DNA from: Pleomorphomonas sp. JP5
GTDB lineage: Bacteria; Pseudomonadota; Alphaproteobacteria; Rhizobiales; Pleomorphomonadaceae
Direction: 5' to 3'
Length of the DNA stretch: 64,000 nt
Assembly (NCBI RefSeq): GCF_023721815.1
Contig: NZ_JAMDLI010000008.1
Span: forward strand, 829,944 to 893,943
Shown: one piece after another, positions 39,035 to 48,990 of the stretch
How positions within the stretch are numbered: position 1 is the first letter of the stretch
How the letters are laid out: each line of letters begins with the position of its first letter
Translations under genes and position numbers: made by a program
Notes under the pieces: generated by a model
Databases searched by the model: none
What the model saw: the letters and a program-made list of their open reading frames with translations, nothing else
Told to the model about the DNA's origin: nothing

Positions 39035-39353
39035 AACTCGCCCCAAGAACATCAGTTGCCCGGCCCACACAAAAAAGCGGCTCGGGAGCGGAGAGCCCGC
39101 CGCGCCTTGCAGTCGAGCGCCCGCCGAGCCTCTTTCGAGTGGCTGTGCCAGGCACACCCCGCGCCAACCTGCGAGGAGAGAGTGCGTAGAACTGCTCGCC
39201 TTCAAAGAAGATCTGCCGATCAACAGTGACGCATCGATGTGGTCCTCGCGATCATCTCAAAACCAGCACCATGCAAAGCCTGCCATGAAAGCCTCCGAGA
39301 GCGCTCCCATGACATCGAAAGTAACAATAAACGCTCAATTTGGCAGGAATTGA
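39035..39353. other. Intergenic region without recognisable gene
   Basis: About 320 bp between the SPFH gene and the helicase promoter. Reading frames here are short, lack ribosome-binding sites and resemble no family. No clear terminator or repeat was seen. Confidence 0.5.
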
Positions 39354-39393
39354 TTGACATACCGACGATTCCACATATGGTCTCCCACCATAT
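39354..39393 (+). promoter_or_regulatory. Helicase promoter with overlapping palindrome
   Basis: TTGACA (39354-39359) and TATGGT (39376-39381) are 16 bp apart, a good sigma-70-type pair. ATATGGT (39375-39381) is repeated in inverse as ACCATAT (39387-39393), so a dyad covers the -10 box and start point. Transcription would begin near 39388 and leave a leader of about 90 nt before the helicase ATG, as is common for cold-inducible RNA helicases. Confidence 0.5.
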
Positions 39394-39479
39394 CCGGATC
39401 GTTCCAAGTTGATCTGGAAGCGCGTGGATTTGCCTGTCTACAGTGTTCGAATCCCCCTACCCAAGAGACCGCACACCAC

Positions 39480-41024
39480 ATGAGTTTTTCTGATCTCGGA
39501 CTGAGCGCCAGCGTCATGGCGGCCGTTGAAGCGGCCGGCTATACGAATCCGACGCCGATCCAGGCCGAAGCCATTCCGCATGCCGTCGCCGGCCGAGACG
39601 TGATCGGCATTGCCCAGACGGGCACCGGCAAGACCGCCGCATTCGTGCTGCCCATGCTGACCCTGCTCGAAAACGGCCGCGCCCGCGCTCGGATGCCGCG
39701 AACGCTGATCCTCGAACCGACGCGCGAACTCGCAGCGCAGGTCGAGGAAAACTTCGTCAAGTATTCGATCAACAACAACCTCAACATCGCGCTGCTGATC
39801 GGCGGCGTGTCGTTCGACGACCAGAACCGCAAGCTTGATCGCGGTGCCGACGTGCTGATCGCCACGCCCGGCCGGCTGCTCGATCATTTCGAGCGCGGCC
39901 GCCTACTGTTGACCGGCGTCGAGATCCTCGTCATCGACGAGGCCGACCGGATGCTCGACATGGGCTTCATCCCCGACATCGAGCGCATCTGCAAGTTGGT
40001 CACCAAGAACCACCAGACGCTGTTCTTCTCGGCCACCATGCCGCCCGAAATTCAGGCGCTGACCGAGAACTTCCTCAACAACCCGGTCCAGGTCGAGGTT
40101 TCGAAGCCGGCGAGCGCCGCTACGACAGTGGCTCAGCGCCTCGTCGTTTCGGGCACCGAGGACTTCGAGAAGCGCGAGACACTGCGCGCGCAGATCGCCG
40201 CCGCCCAGGACCTCAAGAACGCCATCGTTTTCTGCAATCGCAAGCGCGATGTGGCCGTGGTGTTCCGTAGCCTCGTCCGTCACGGGTTCAACGTCGGCGC
40301 CCTGCATGGGGACATGGACCAGCGCGCCCGCATGGCGACGCTCGACGCCTTCAAGAAGGGCGCACTGACCCTGCTCGTGGCGTCCGACGTGGCGGCGCGC
40401 GGTCTCGACATTCCCGATGTCAGCCACGTCTTCAATTACGATGTGCCGATCCACGCGGAGGACTACGTTCACCGCATCGGCCGTACGGGCCGGGCCGGAA
40501 GGTCGGGCACGGCGGTGATGATCATCACGCAGGACGATGAGAAGCATCTCTCCGCCATCGAGAAGCTGATCACCACGGACATCGAATGGATCGGCGATCC
40601 GATCGTCTTCGATCCGGAAGCACGCAAGCGGTCGCGCGGCCGCAAGACCGCCGAAGGCAAGGAGCCGCGCCGCTCCCGTTCTAAGGCGGACGGCGACGAA
40701 GCTCGGGCTCCGTCTCGCTCGCGTCGCACTCGCCAGGAGGCCGCGCCGTCGGACGCCGCCGAGAGTTCGGCCGAGGAGGCTCCACGTCCGAGCCGGAGCC
40801 GCAGTGCCCGCCCCGAACGCGAAGCAAAGCCAGAGCGCGAGGCCCGGCCGGAGCGCGAGCCGAAGACCGAGCGGTCAGGCGCGCGTCAGCCGGTTCGCGC
40901 CGGAGAGCGCCCGCGTCCGCTGCCGCGCCGCGACACCGATGACGGCCCCACCGTCATCGGACTTGGCGACCATGTGCCGGCCTTCCTGTTGAGGCCGGTG
41001 CGGATCGCCAAGTCGGCGAACTGA
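39480..41024 (+). CDS. DEAD-box ATP-dependent RNA helicase (RhlE-like)
   Basis: 514 residues from ATG 39480 (MSFSDLGLS). Domain 1 shows the Q motif (GYTNPTPIQ), Walker A AQTGTGKT at 45-52, PTRELA, TPGRLLD, DEAD at 153-156 and the SAT motif FFSATMP. Domain 2 shows VFCNRKRD, ALHGDMDQ, ARGLDIPDV and HRIGRTGRAG. From about residue 385 the tail is a low-complexity Arg/Glu/Ser/Pro region with repeated PEREAKPERE-type units, typical of RhlE-group proteins and probably RNA binding. Roles in ribosome assembly or mRNA decay at low temperature are expected. The upstream in-frame extension starts at the promoter -35 box and was rejected. Confidence 0.9.
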   Translation: MSFSDLGLSASVMAAVEAAGYTNPTPIQAEAIPHAVAGRDVIGIAQTGTGKTAAFVLPMLTLLENGRARARMPRTLILEPTRELAAQVEENFVKYSINNNLNIALLIGGVSFDDQNRKLDRGADVLIATPGRLLDHFERGRLLLTGVEILVIDEADRMLDMGFIPDIERICKLVTKNHQTLFFSATMPPEIQALTENFLNNPVQVEVSKPASAATTVAQRLVVSGTEDFEKRETLRAQIAAAQDLKNAIVFCNRKRDVAVVFRSLVRHGFNVGALHGDMDQRARMATLDAFKKGALTLLVASDVAARGLDIPDVSHVFNYDVPIHAEDYVHRIGRTGRAGRSGTAVMIITQDDEKHLSAIEKLITTDIEWIGDPIVFDPEARKRSRGRKTAEGKEPRRSRSKADGDEARAPSRSRRTRQEAAPSDAAESSAEEAPRPSRSRSARPEREAKPEREARPEREPKTERSGARQPVRAGERPRPLPRRDTDDGPTVIGLGDHVPAFLLRPVRIAKSAN

Positions 41025-41050
41025 GCGGAGCATAACTCTCAATCTTGGTG

Positions 41051-41075
41051 CGGCGGCCTTCCAGGCCGCCGTTTT
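41051..41075 (+). terminator. Intrinsic terminator after the helicase gene
   Basis: CGGCGGCCT (41051-41059) pairs perfectly with AGGCCGCCG (41063-41071) around a 3-nt loop and is followed by TTTT, 27 bp after the stop codon. Confidence 0.85.
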
Positions 41076-41246
41076 CGTTTGCAGTGTGGCATTTCGCGTC
41101 TGGCGGTCGGAAAAAAACACCACAGGGCGTCAGGCCAGTGGCGGAAAGCTCAAGCTTTAGCGATCGCGTCCACCTTTGCTTAACGCTCAATTCATGCCTG
41201 CGGTCTATCAAATGGCAGGTCACGAGAGGAGCGATGGGCAGCGACA

Positions 41247-42302
41247 ATGGCGCACCGTGAAGAGTTTTTGCGGACGATCGGTTACGGTGAGGCCGCCGTG
41301 GCGCAGCTGCGGCGTAACGAGAACGCCGCTTACCCGAGAAACTATGAGCTCTGGTACAACTATTGCGCAGGGTTCAACCATGCGCTGAATCGCGCAGTGA
41401 ACGACATTCTTCGCAGCAAAGGCCGCATCGACAAGGCGGAGTTGCTCGCCATCTACAACCAGTTCATCTCACCTTCGCGCCTGTCCGATCGCATTGAGGA
41501 TGTCGGCGGTCGTATCTCCGGCGAAATCGAAGGCGTCATGACCGTGATGAACAAAACGATCGCCGCCAGCACAAACTATGCGGGGACGCTGTCCGAAGCC
41601 TCGACCGAACTCAGCGCCGAGCCCGACCCGTCACGTCTTCGCGGTATCGTCGGGGACCTTCTTGTTGCCACACGCGCAACGGAGAAGGTCAATCGTGAGC
41701 TCGAAGGGCAGCTCGCCGACAGCCAACGGCAGATTTCAGAACTCAAGGAAAGCCTGGAGTCCTTGCGTTTCGAGACGCTGACGGACGAGCTGACGACGCT
41801 CGCCAACCGCAAGCACTTCGACCAGTCCCTCGAGAGAGCGGTGGCCAACGCCGTCGAGACGGACGGCATTCTCTCTCTTCTCATTACCGACATCGACAAC
41901 TTCAAGTCGTTCAACGACAGCTTCGGCCATCAGACCGGTGATCAGGTGCTGCGTCTGGTAGCTCTTTCGGTCAAGCAGGCGATCAAGGGGCACCACCTCG
42001 CGTGTCGCTACGGTGGCGAGGAGTTCGCCATTATCCTTCCGAAAACCAGCCTCTCGCGAGCCGAGGCGTTGGCAGAACGCATCCGGGAGAGCGTCAAGGA
42101 GAAGGAGTTGAAGAAGCGGTCGACCGGCGAAACGCTCGGCTTCGTCACCGTTTCCGTCGGAGTGGCGACTTACCACGCGGGCGACACGGCCATCTCGCTG
42201 ATCGAGCGCGCCGACACGGCCCTCTACCTGGCCAAGAGAGCCGGTCGCAATCGGGTGTGCACCGAGGCGATGCTCGCCACCTCCGCCGGCGAGGAAGCAT
42301 AG
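41247..42302 (+). CDS. Diguanylate cyclase (GGDEF domain)
   Basis: 351 residues. The N-terminal half (1-180) is helical and has no recognised sensor domain, only a coiled coil near 140-180. The GGDEF domain (about 182-340) has DELTTLANRKHFD, DIDNFKSFNDSFGHQTGDQVL and the active site GGEEF at 256-260. It should make cyclic di-GMP from two GTP in the cytosol. The inhibitory I-site RxxD expected just before the active site is replaced by KGHH, so product inhibition is probably lost. A GAGGAG site sits 4 nt before another ATG (41234) that encodes an 8-codon reading frame overlapping this start out of frame. ATG 41247 itself has only weak spacing to that site. Confidence 0.9.
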   Translation: MAHREEFLRTIGYGEAAVAQLRRNENAAYPRNYELWYNYCAGFNHALNRAVNDILRSKGRIDKAELLAIYNQFISPSRLSDRIEDVGGRISGEIEGVMTVMNKTIAASTNYAGTLSEASTELSAEPDPSRLRGIVGDLLVATRATEKVNRELEGQLADSQRQISELKESLESLRFETLTDELTTLANRKHFDQSLERAVANAVETDGILSLLITDIDNFKSFNDSFGHQTGDQVLRLVALSVKQAIKGHHLACRYGGEEFAIILPKTSLSRAEALAERIRESVKEKELKKRSTGETLGFVTVSVGVATYHAGDTAISLIERADTALYLAKRAGRNRVCTEAMLATSAGEEA

Positions 42303-42304
42303 CG

Positions 42305-44479
42305 TCAACGCGTCGGTGCAAGCCACGGCCTACGCGGATTGCCGAGCACGCGACCGGTTTCCTCAACACGCATGCCGCCGTCGCCTTCCATCCGGATATC
42401 GTAAGTAAGCGTTCCAGTCGAAGCGAGTTGACGCCCGTCGATGAGCATGCCGGACGGATGGCACCATCGCGGCGCTTCCAGGCCGGACACCAGAACGTCG
42501 GCGATCGCGCAATCGTCGCCAAAAGCGAACGGTCGACTGACAACCGACACCGATGGACGGCCCTTCCCAGCGTTCAGGAAACACGCCTCGGCGTCGCAGA
42601 TCGTGTCGCTATCCAGTGAAGGCAGCAGGGCCGGATCGATGCCCAGGGCCGCCATCCACACATCGAGCGTGAAACCGCCCTTTTGACCAATCTTGTACCA
42701 GGCGCCACTCTCCTCCCTGACAAGGACCAGTGATCCATCCCCCGCGACGATGAGCCCCGGGGGCACACCAACGGGTACGAAGGCGAAGCCAACGAGAATC
42801 GGCGCAAGCCCGAGCCAACGCTTTCGGCCGCGCCACAGGCAGACCCAGAGCCCGCCCGCAGCGACGGCCAGCATGGTCCACCCGATGGGGCGACCGTATA
42901 GGCCGCCGCCGGGCGTCCAGTCGGCAACGGCTCGGGCCACAGCGATCATGCCATCGATGCCGAAGCCCATGATGGCAAGCGGCAGCCTCTCAAGACCGAG
43001 CGGCATCACCAGTGCCGAAACGAGCGCCGCCGGCATGATCACAAACGACACCAGTGGCTCGGTAACGAGGTTGGCGATCATGCTCAGCGGTGCCAGACGG
43101 CCGAAGTGATAGAGCGCCATCGGCAGCGTCGCGAAACCGGCGAGCACGGTCGCTGCCAAAGCGGCCATGACCCATAGCGCGAACCGCCGCACCATGCGGG
43201 CGAGCAAGTTGACGTCGCCGGTGTCCCCCGTCTCACCTCGCCTGGAGCGCCAAGCTTCGAGCCCGGCCATCAGCGCCACGACGGCTGCGAACGACATTTG
43301 CGCACCGGGCTCCATCACCGCCTCCGGCGAAAAGGCCAAGGTGATCAGAGCTGCAACCGCCACCACTCTCAGCGACAGTGCGCGACGATCGATCAGCACC
43401 GCGATCAGCGACACCGCCACGACGATCATCGACCGCTCCGCCGGCACGCCCATGCCCGAGACGACGAAATAGGCGCCGGTCCCGACCATCGACAGCACGG
43501 CGGCGATCTTCTTGATCGGCAGGGTCAGCGCCAGCGCAGGAATCAGCGCCAGAACAAGACGGATGCCGCCAAACAGAAAGGCGGCAACAAGGCTCATGTG
43601 CATGCCGGAGATCGACAGCACATGCGATACGCCGGCGATGCGCATGGCTTCGTTGGTCGGGCGTGAAATGCTACCTCGGTCACCAACGATCAGCGCGGCC
43701 GCGATGGCCCCGGCATCGCCGGGAAGAGCTTGACGAATGCGCCCCGCCGCGACCGTACGCAAGGTTTCGATGCGGCTGAGAATGGTGAACTTCATGCCAG
43801 GCGAAGGCGCGTCCGGCCACGGCTTGACGCTCCCATAGGAGAACCCGCTGGCACCGATGCCGGCAAACCATGCGACGCGAGCAAAGTCGTAGCCACCCGG
43901 AAGAGGAGGCGGCATCGGCGGCGCGAGACGCGCCAGCATCGACACGGCCTCACCGGGTTTCGTCAGCGCCCCACGAGTCGTCACGCGAACGAGCGGCGGC
44001 ATGCCTGCCCTTGGGGCAGGCTCCATCTCGGCCGGCTGAACGAGCAGGCGTACCGCGCCTTTTCCCCTATCCTCGACGGCCACGACATGCCCGCGCAGCT
44101 TTACGGTTCGCTCGAAGGGAAACACTGGATGAGCGGTAAGCCGCGTCATCAGGGCTGCATGCAGGAAGCCGGCACAGGCGAGGCAGATGAGGATCGGCAC
44201 CAATGGCACCGACGGCGACAGACGGACGATCACGACGAGCATGACCGCGAAACCAGATCCGACGAGCGCGAACTCGATCGCGGAAGGCTCGCTGATCGGG
44301 GCGAAGTACATGGCCGCACCGACAGCGGCGGCAACCGGCCACCAGAGAAACCCACGCCCGTCATCAAGGTCGCGGGCGAAAGACTTCCGGAGTGTCGAGA
44401 CCACGCGACGCCATTGCGCGCCGATTGGAGACCGCCCCTGGCCGTGGCGCTCGATGCTTGTCTCGGTCCCGACCGTCAC
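42305..44479 (-). CDS. comEC: ComEC/Rec2-family DNA-uptake channel protein
   Basis: 724 residues with many membrane segments. The N-terminal OB-like extracytoplasmic region is followed by the competence core with SHVLSISGMHMSLVAA near 285 and GMGVPAERSMIV near 345, signatures of ComEC. The C-terminal part has no metallo-beta-lactamase HxHxDH motif and is shortened, as is usual in alphaproteobacteria. ComEC forms the inner-membrane channel for single-stranded DNA during transformation. The start is GTG 44479, and no other competence gene lies near. It is divergent from gltX with a 156-bp gap and ends 2 bp from the convergent diguanylate cyclase gene. Confidence 0.88.
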   Translation of the reverse strand: MTVGTETSIERHGQGRSPIGAQWRRVVSTLRKSFARDLDDGRGFLWWPVAAAVGAAMYFAPISEPSAIEFALVGSGFAVMLVVIVRLSPSVPLVPILICLACAGFLHAALMTRLTAHPVFPFERTVKLRGHVVAVEDRGKGAVRLLVQPAEMEPAPRAGMPPLVRVTTRGALTKPGEAVSMLARLAPPMPPPLPGGYDFARVAWFAGIGASGFSYGSVKPWPDAPSPGMKFTILSRIETLRTVAAGRIRQALPGDAGAIAAALIVGDRGSISRPTNEAMRIAGVSHVLSISGMHMSLVAAFLFGGIRLVLALIPALALTLPIKKIAAVLSMVGTGAYFVVSGMGVPAERSMIVVAVSLIAVLIDRRALSLRVVAVAALITLAFSPEAVMEPGAQMSFAAVVALMAGLEAWRSRRGETGDTGDVNLLARMVRRFALWVMAALAATVLAGFATLPMALYHFGRLAPLSMIANLVTEPLVSFVIMPAALVSALVMPLGLERLPLAIMGFGIDGMIAVARAVADWTPGGGLYGRPIGWTMLAVAAGGLWVCLWRGRKRWLGLAPILVGFAFVPVGVPPGLIVAGDGSLVLVREESGAWYKIGQKGGFTLDVWMAALGIDPALLPSLDSDTICDAEACFLNAGKGRPSVSVVSRPFAFGDDCAIADVLVSGLEAPRWCHPSGMLIDGRQLASTGTLTYDIRMEGDGGMRVEETGRVLGNPRRPWLAPTR

Positions 44480-44635
44480 ACTCGCCGCCTATTTCGGTTG
44501 CCGACGCGGCCGTGGCCGCGAACTTATTTTGCGAAACGCGCGGCTTTCCTGTAAGACGCCGTCCACGCTATGTCCGGCCGACGACGGTCCGCCGTCCTTT
44601 CCGGGCCAACCCTGGTATTTTCGGAACTATTGTCG

Positions 44636-46060
44636 ATGTCCACGCCCGTCGTCACGCGTTTTGCGCCATCCCCCACCGGTTTTCTGCACATTGGAGGCGC
44701 GAGGACGGCGCTCTTCAACTGGCTCTACGCCAAGCGGCACGACGGAAAGATGCTGCTTCGCATCGAGGACACCGACCGCGAACGTTCGACGCAGGCCGCG
44801 GTCGACGCGATCATCGACGGCCTGACTTGGCTGGGCCTCACCTGGGAGGGGGAGCCCATCTCCCAGTTCAAGCGTGCCGATCGTCACGCCGACGTGGCGC
44901 GCGAGCTGGTCGCTGCGGGCAAGGCCTACTATTGCTATTGCACGCCCGACGAGCTCAACGAGATGCGCGAGACCGCCAAGGCGAACGGCCTGCCGCCGCG
45001 CTACGATGGCCGCTGGCGTGACCGTGACCCATCCGAGGCTCCTGCCGGCGTCAAGCCGTCGGTGCGCATCAAGGCGCCGCTGGACGGCGAGACGATGATC
45101 GAGGACGCGGTGCAGGGCACCGTTACGTTCCCCAACAAGGATCTCGACGACTTCATCATCCTGCGTTCGGATGGTACGCCCACCTACATGCATGCGGTGG
45201 TCGTCGACGACCATGACATGGGCGTGACCCAGATCATCCGTGGTGACGATCACCTGACCAATACGGCGCGCCAGAAGATCATCTACGATGCTCTCGGCTG
45301 GGACATGCCGAAGGTGGCGCACATCCCTCTGATCCACGGACCGGACGGCGCCAAGCTCTCGAAGCGCCACGGCGCGCTGGGTGTCGAGGCCTATCGCGCC
45401 ATGGGTTACCTGCCGGTGGCGCTTCGCAACTACCTCGTCCGACTCGGCTGGGCGCATGGCGACGCGGAGATTCTGTCACCTGACGAGATGATCGCTCTGT
45501 TCGACCTCGAGGGTATCGGCCGCTCGCCATCGCGATTCGATTTCGGCAAGCTCGAGAATCTGAACGGCCACTACATCCGCCAGACGCCAGACGACGAGTT
45601 GGTGAACCACGTCGTCGCCCTGCTCGACCACATTCCCGGCGGCGAGGATCTCAAGGCGAAGCTCGACGAAGGCAAGAAAGCGCAGCTCGCCGCCGCCATG
45701 CCTGGCCTCAAGGAACGCGCCAAGACGCTCCTTGAACTGATCGACAATGCCGGCTTCCTGTTCGCCAGCCGGCCGCTGGCTCCCGATGAAAAGGCGGCTG
45801 CGCTGCTCGACGCCTCCGGAAAGGCGGCGCTGGCCGAGCTGCTGCCGCGCCTGACGGCATTGCCGGAATGGACCGCTGCCGCCACCGAGGAAATCGTGCG
45901 TGCCTACGCGGCCGAAACCGGCCTCAAGCTCGGCAAAGTGGCGCAGCCCCTTCGGGCCGCCGCCACCGGCCGCACAACCTCGCCGCCGATCTTCGATGTC
46001 CTCGCCGTGCTCGGCCGCGACGAAGCGCTTGGCCGCATCAGTGACGCATTGGCCGGCTGA
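44636..46060 (+). CDS. gltX: Glutamyl-tRNA synthetase
   Basis: 474 residues from ATG 44636 ([15 protein letters not shown]), the usual GltX opening. The class I signatures are HIGG at 18-21 and KLSKR at 240-244. [27 protein letters not shown] and the C-terminal anticodon-binding helical domain are present. It charges tRNA-Glu, and in alphaproteobacteria the enzyme is often non-discriminating and also charges tRNA-Gln, which cannot be decided here. An upstream in-frame ATG (44570) adds a non-conserved leader and was not used. Confidence 0.96.
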   Translation: MSTPVVTRFAPSPTGFLHIGGARTALFNWLYAKRHDGKMLLRIEDTDRERSTQAAVDAIIDGLTWLGLTWEGEPISQFKRADRHADVARELVAAGKAYYCYCTPDELNEMRETAKANGLPPRYDGRWRDRDPSEAPAGVKPSVRIKAPLDGETMIEDAVQGTVTFPNKDLDDFIILRSDGTPTYMHAVVVDDHDMGVTQIIRGDDHLTNTARQKIIYDALGWDMPKVAHIPLIHGPDGAKLSKRHGALGVEAYRAMGYLPVALRNYLVRLGWAHGDAEILSPDEMIALFDLEGIGRSPSRFDFGKLENLNGHYIRQTPDDELVNHVVALLDHIPGGEDLKAKLDEGKKAQLAAAMPGLKERAKTLLELIDNAGFLFASRPLAPDEKAAALLDASGKAALAELLPRLTALPEWTAAATEEIVRAYAAETGLKLGKVAQPLRAAATGRTTSPPIFDVLAVLGRDEALGRISDALAG

Positions 46061-46085
46061 TCTCCCAAAAGAGCTGAAAATCGCC

Positions 46086-46118
46086 AACCCCGCCCGGCCC
46101 CGCCGCGGCGGGGTTTTC
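46086..46118 (+). terminator. Intrinsic terminator after gltX
   Basis: AACCCCGCC (46086-46094) pairs with GGCGGGGTT (46107-46115), followed by TTTTC, 25 bp after the gltX stop. Confidence 0.8.
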
Positions 46119-46346
46119 ACTTCCTTGCGAGCAGAAACGCGGGAAGGCGAAAAGCTTCGTGCCAAGCTCAGCAAGGCGGAGCACCCTACGGGGTGAAAAA
46201 GCTCACCGAAACAACAACTCCCATGGCAACGGTGTGGTTCCGCACCTCAGCCGAAATGGCAAGTCTGACCGCCAATTCGACGGCTTGCCGGAGTAGGGAT
46301 TTTCCGCTACGTGAAGATCGACATGCGACTGGGAGGTTGGCCTGCA

Positions 46347-46364
46347 GTTTACGTAAGCGTAAAC
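46347..46364 (+). promoter_or_regulatory. Palindromic operator candidate before gltA
   Basis: GTTTACG-TAAG-CGTAAAC is a perfect 7-bp dyad about 62 bp before the gltA ATG. It resembles the TTTACGT-type palindromes bound by MerR-family regulators of branched-chain amino acid and fatty acid breakdown (LiuR type). The remainder of the 365-bp gltX-gltA gap, apart from the terminator, holds nothing I can name. Confidence 0.45.
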
Positions 46365-46425
46365 GATTTGTCCTTCCCCTCATTGGCCTGGTCCACCCGA
46401 TCACCTCTGCTGGAGATCCGACCGA

Positions 46426-47718
46426 ATGACCACGAAGAACGCAACCGTCACCATCGATGACAAGACCTATGAGTTCCCGCTCAAGGACGCAAGCATCGGT
46501 CCGAGCGTGATGGACATCTCCTCCTTCTATGGCAAGACCGGCCACTTCACGTACGATCCGGGCTATACGTCGACTGGCGCCTGCGAATCCAAGATCACCT
46601 ACATCGATGGCGACAAGGGCGTTTTGCTCTACCGCGGCTACCCGATCGAGCAGCTGACGCTTGAAGGCGACTATCTCGAGACCTGCTATCTTCTGCTCTA
46701 CGGCGAACTGCCGACTCACGCGCAGAAGGAGCAGTTCGACCGCCATATCACCCGCCACACGATGATTCACGAGCAGATGACCCGCTTCTTCCAGGGTTAT
46801 CGTCGCGACGCCCATCCGATGGCGGTGATGGTCGGCACGGTCGGCGCGCTGTCGGCCTTCTATCACGACTCAATCGACATCTCCGATCCGCACCAGCGGA
46901 TGATCGCTTCCCACCGGATGATCGCCAAGATGCCGACGATCGCGGCCATGGCCTACAAGTACTCGATCGGCCAACCGTTCATCCATCCTAAGAACGACCT
47001 CGACTACGCGGCGAACTTCCTTCACATGTGCTTCGCGGTTCCCGCCGAAGACTACAAGGTGGACCCGGTTCTCGCTCGGGCGATGGATCGCATCTTCACC
47101 CTGCACGCCGACCACGAGCAGAATGCCTCGACTTCGACGGTGCGCCTTGCCGGTTCGTCCGGCGCCAATCCGTTCGCCTGCATCGCCGCCGGCATTGCCT
47201 GCCTGTGGGGTCCGGCGCATGGCGGCGCCAACGAAGCGGCGCTCAACATGCTGGCCGAGATTGGGTCGGTGGATCGCATCCCCGAATATATCGCCCGCGC
47301 CAAGGACAAGAACGACCCGTTCCGCCTGATGGGCTTCGGTCATCGCGTCTACAAGAACTATGACCCGCGCGCCAAGATCATGCAGCAGACCTGCCACGAA
47401 GTGCTGCAGACGCTCGGCATCAAGGATGACCCGCTGCTCGACGTGGCCGTCGAACTGGAGCGGATCGCGCTCAGCGACGAGTATTTCATCGAGAAGAAGC
47501 TCTACCCGAACATCGATTTCTATTCGGGTATCACGCTGAAGGCGATGGGCTTCCCGACCTCCATGTTCACCGTGCTGTTCGCCGTCGCCCGTACCGTCGG
47601 CTGGATCGCCCAGTGGAAGGAAATGGTCGAGGATCCGAGCCAGAAGATCGGCCGTCCGCGCCAGCTCTATATCGGCGCGCCGCAGCGCGACTACGTGGAG
47701 TACGACAAGCGCGACTGA
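46426..47718 (+). CDS. gltA: Citrate synthase
   Basis: 430 residues, type II (hexameric, NADH-sensitive) length. Active-site elements are visible: His in [35 protein letters not shown] and [16 protein letters not shown] with its His and Arg. The catalytic Asp lies in [12 protein letters not shown]-type context. It condenses acetyl-CoA with oxaloacetate, the entry step of the TCA cycle. Transcribed alone, with a palindrome upstream and a hairpin downstream. Confidence 0.97.
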   Translation: MTTKNATVTIDDKTYEFPLKDASIGPSVMDISSFYGKTGHFTYDPGYTSTGACESKITYIDGDKGVLLYRGYPIEQLTLEGDYLETCYLLLYGELPTHAQKEQFDRHITRHTMIHEQMTRFFQGYRRDAHPMAVMVGTVGALSAFYHDSIDISDPHQRMIASHRMIAKMPTIAAMAYKYSIGQPFIHPKNDLDYAANFLHMCFAVPAEDYKVDPVLARAMDRIFTLHADHEQNASTSTVRLAGSSGANPFACIAAGIACLWGPAHGGANEAALNMLAEIGSVDRIPEYIARAKDKNDPFRLMGFGHRVYKNYDPRAKIMQQTCHEVLQTLGIKDDPLLDVAVELERIALSDEYFIEKKLYPNIDFYSGITLKAMGFPTSMFTVLFAVARTVGWIAQWKEMVEDPSQKIGRPRQLYIGAPQRDYVEYDKRD

Positions 47719-47752
47719 GGCACGGCTGACCGGTTTTTAGCGCAAGACAATC

Positions 47753-47779
47753 GCCCCTGGCAGCAATGCCGGGGGCTTT
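47753..47779. terminator. Hairpin between convergent gltA and lpxB
   Basis: GCCCCTGGCA (47753-47762) pairs with TGCCGGGGGC (47767-47776), with one G-U pair, followed by TTT. It lies 34 bp after gltA and shortly after the end of convergent lpxB, so it may serve both, although the T-run is only clear on the plus strand. Confidence 0.65.
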
Positions 47780-47802
47780 CCGTTTGGGCGGGAAACGCGC
47801 CC

Positions 47803-48990
47803 TCAACGCGTAGCGAGCCGAAGCACCACGTTCGCCGCCGTTTCGGCGGCAGGCCGACCGTCCGGCAAAGCCATCATGCCGCGCAGACGTGCAAAGGCGG
47901 CAAGTTGCTCGGCGCGGGCTTTGGTCTCGGATAGAAGAGGCGCCAGAGCGTCGGCAAGCCTCTCGGGTGCAAGATCGGGATCGAGAAACTCCGGGCTCGC
48001 CTTCTCTCCGAGAATGATGTTGGCGAGACCGAACATGCTGATGTTGACCAGCCCCGGAATCCGACGGGCGACCTCGGATATTAGGCGGAACAGCGGATCG
48101 CGCGCATAGGCGATCACGCTTGGAACGCCGGCGAGCGCCAACTCCAGCGTCACGGTGCCGGATGTGGCAAGCGCCGCGTGCGCCGACCGGAAGGCGGCCC
48201 ACTTCTCTGCCTCGCCGGTGACGACATGGGGGCGCACAGCCCACCCCGAGGTTTCCCGCTCAATGCGCGCCTTGAGGCGATCCACCGCCGGCAGCACGGG
48301 GCGAAACGCGAGACCGCGTGCGGCGAGTACATCCAGAACCCGCCCATACAGCGCCAGCATTCGGTCGATTTCGCCGGAGCGGCTACCCGGGAGCACCAGC
48401 AGCGTCGGCGGCGCAGAGTCTCCCAACGAAGCGCGCTCCCCGAGAGCGGGCGTGAGCTGCTCCGGACGATCGATCAGCGGATGGCCGACATAGGTCGCCT
48501 CAGGGCCGCTCAGACGCTTCAGGACGGCCGGTTCGAACGGAAGCAATGCGAGTACGTGATCGACGTAAGACGCCATCCTGCGGGCTCTGTTGGGCCGCCA
48601 GGCCCAAACGGAAGGACAGACGTAGTCGATGATGGGCAAGCCAGGCAGCGCGCACCGGACATCGCGCGCCACGCGATGGGTAAAGTCGGGGCTGTCGATG
48701 ATCACCAAGACGTCCGGCCGCCCGGCAATGACGGCGCCAGCGGTTTCGGCGGTACGAAGCTGAATGAGCGGCAGACGCTTGACGACCGGACCAAAGCCCA
48801 TGACGGCAATGTCGTGCAGGGAGAACAGGCTCGGCATCCCCTCGGCGGCCATACGGTCGCCGCCGACGCCGAAGAACTCGACCGGGTGCGTCGACAGCTG
48901 CTTCAGCGCGACCATCAGCCGCGCACCGAGCTGATCGCCGGACTCCTCGCCGACGACGATGGCGACGCGGAGCGGCGAGCTTCCAGTCAT
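47803..48990 (-). CDS. lpxB: Lipid-A-disaccharide synthase
   Basis: 395 residues of the GT19 glycosyltransferase family: VVGEESGDQLGARLM near the N-terminus, FFGVGGDRMAAEG, YVCPSVWAWRPNRARRM and LVLPGSRSGEIDRML. It joins UDP-2,3-diacylglucosamine and lipid X to form the lipid A disaccharide at the inner membrane. Last gene of the lpx operon: its ATG overlaps the lpxI stop by four bases (ATGA). Confidence 0.95.
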   Translation of the reverse strand: MTGSSPLRVAIVVGEESGDQLGARLMVALKQLSTHPVEFFGVGGDRMAAEGMPSLFSLHDIAVMGFGPVVKRLPLIQLRTAETAGAVIAGRPDVLVIIDSPDFTHRVARDVRCALPGLPIIDYVCPSVWAWRPNRARRMASYVDHVLALLPFEPAVLKRLSGPEATYVGHPLIDRPEQLTPALGERASLGDSAPPTLLVLPGSRSGEIDRMLALYGRVLDVLAARGLAFRPVLPAVDRLKARIERETSGWAVRPHVVTGEAEKWAAFRSAHAALATSGTVTLELALAGVPSVIAYARDPLFRLISEVARRIPGLVNISMFGLANIILGEKASPEFLDPDLAPERLADALAPLLSETKARAEQLAAFARLRGMMALPDGRPAAETAANVVLRLATR

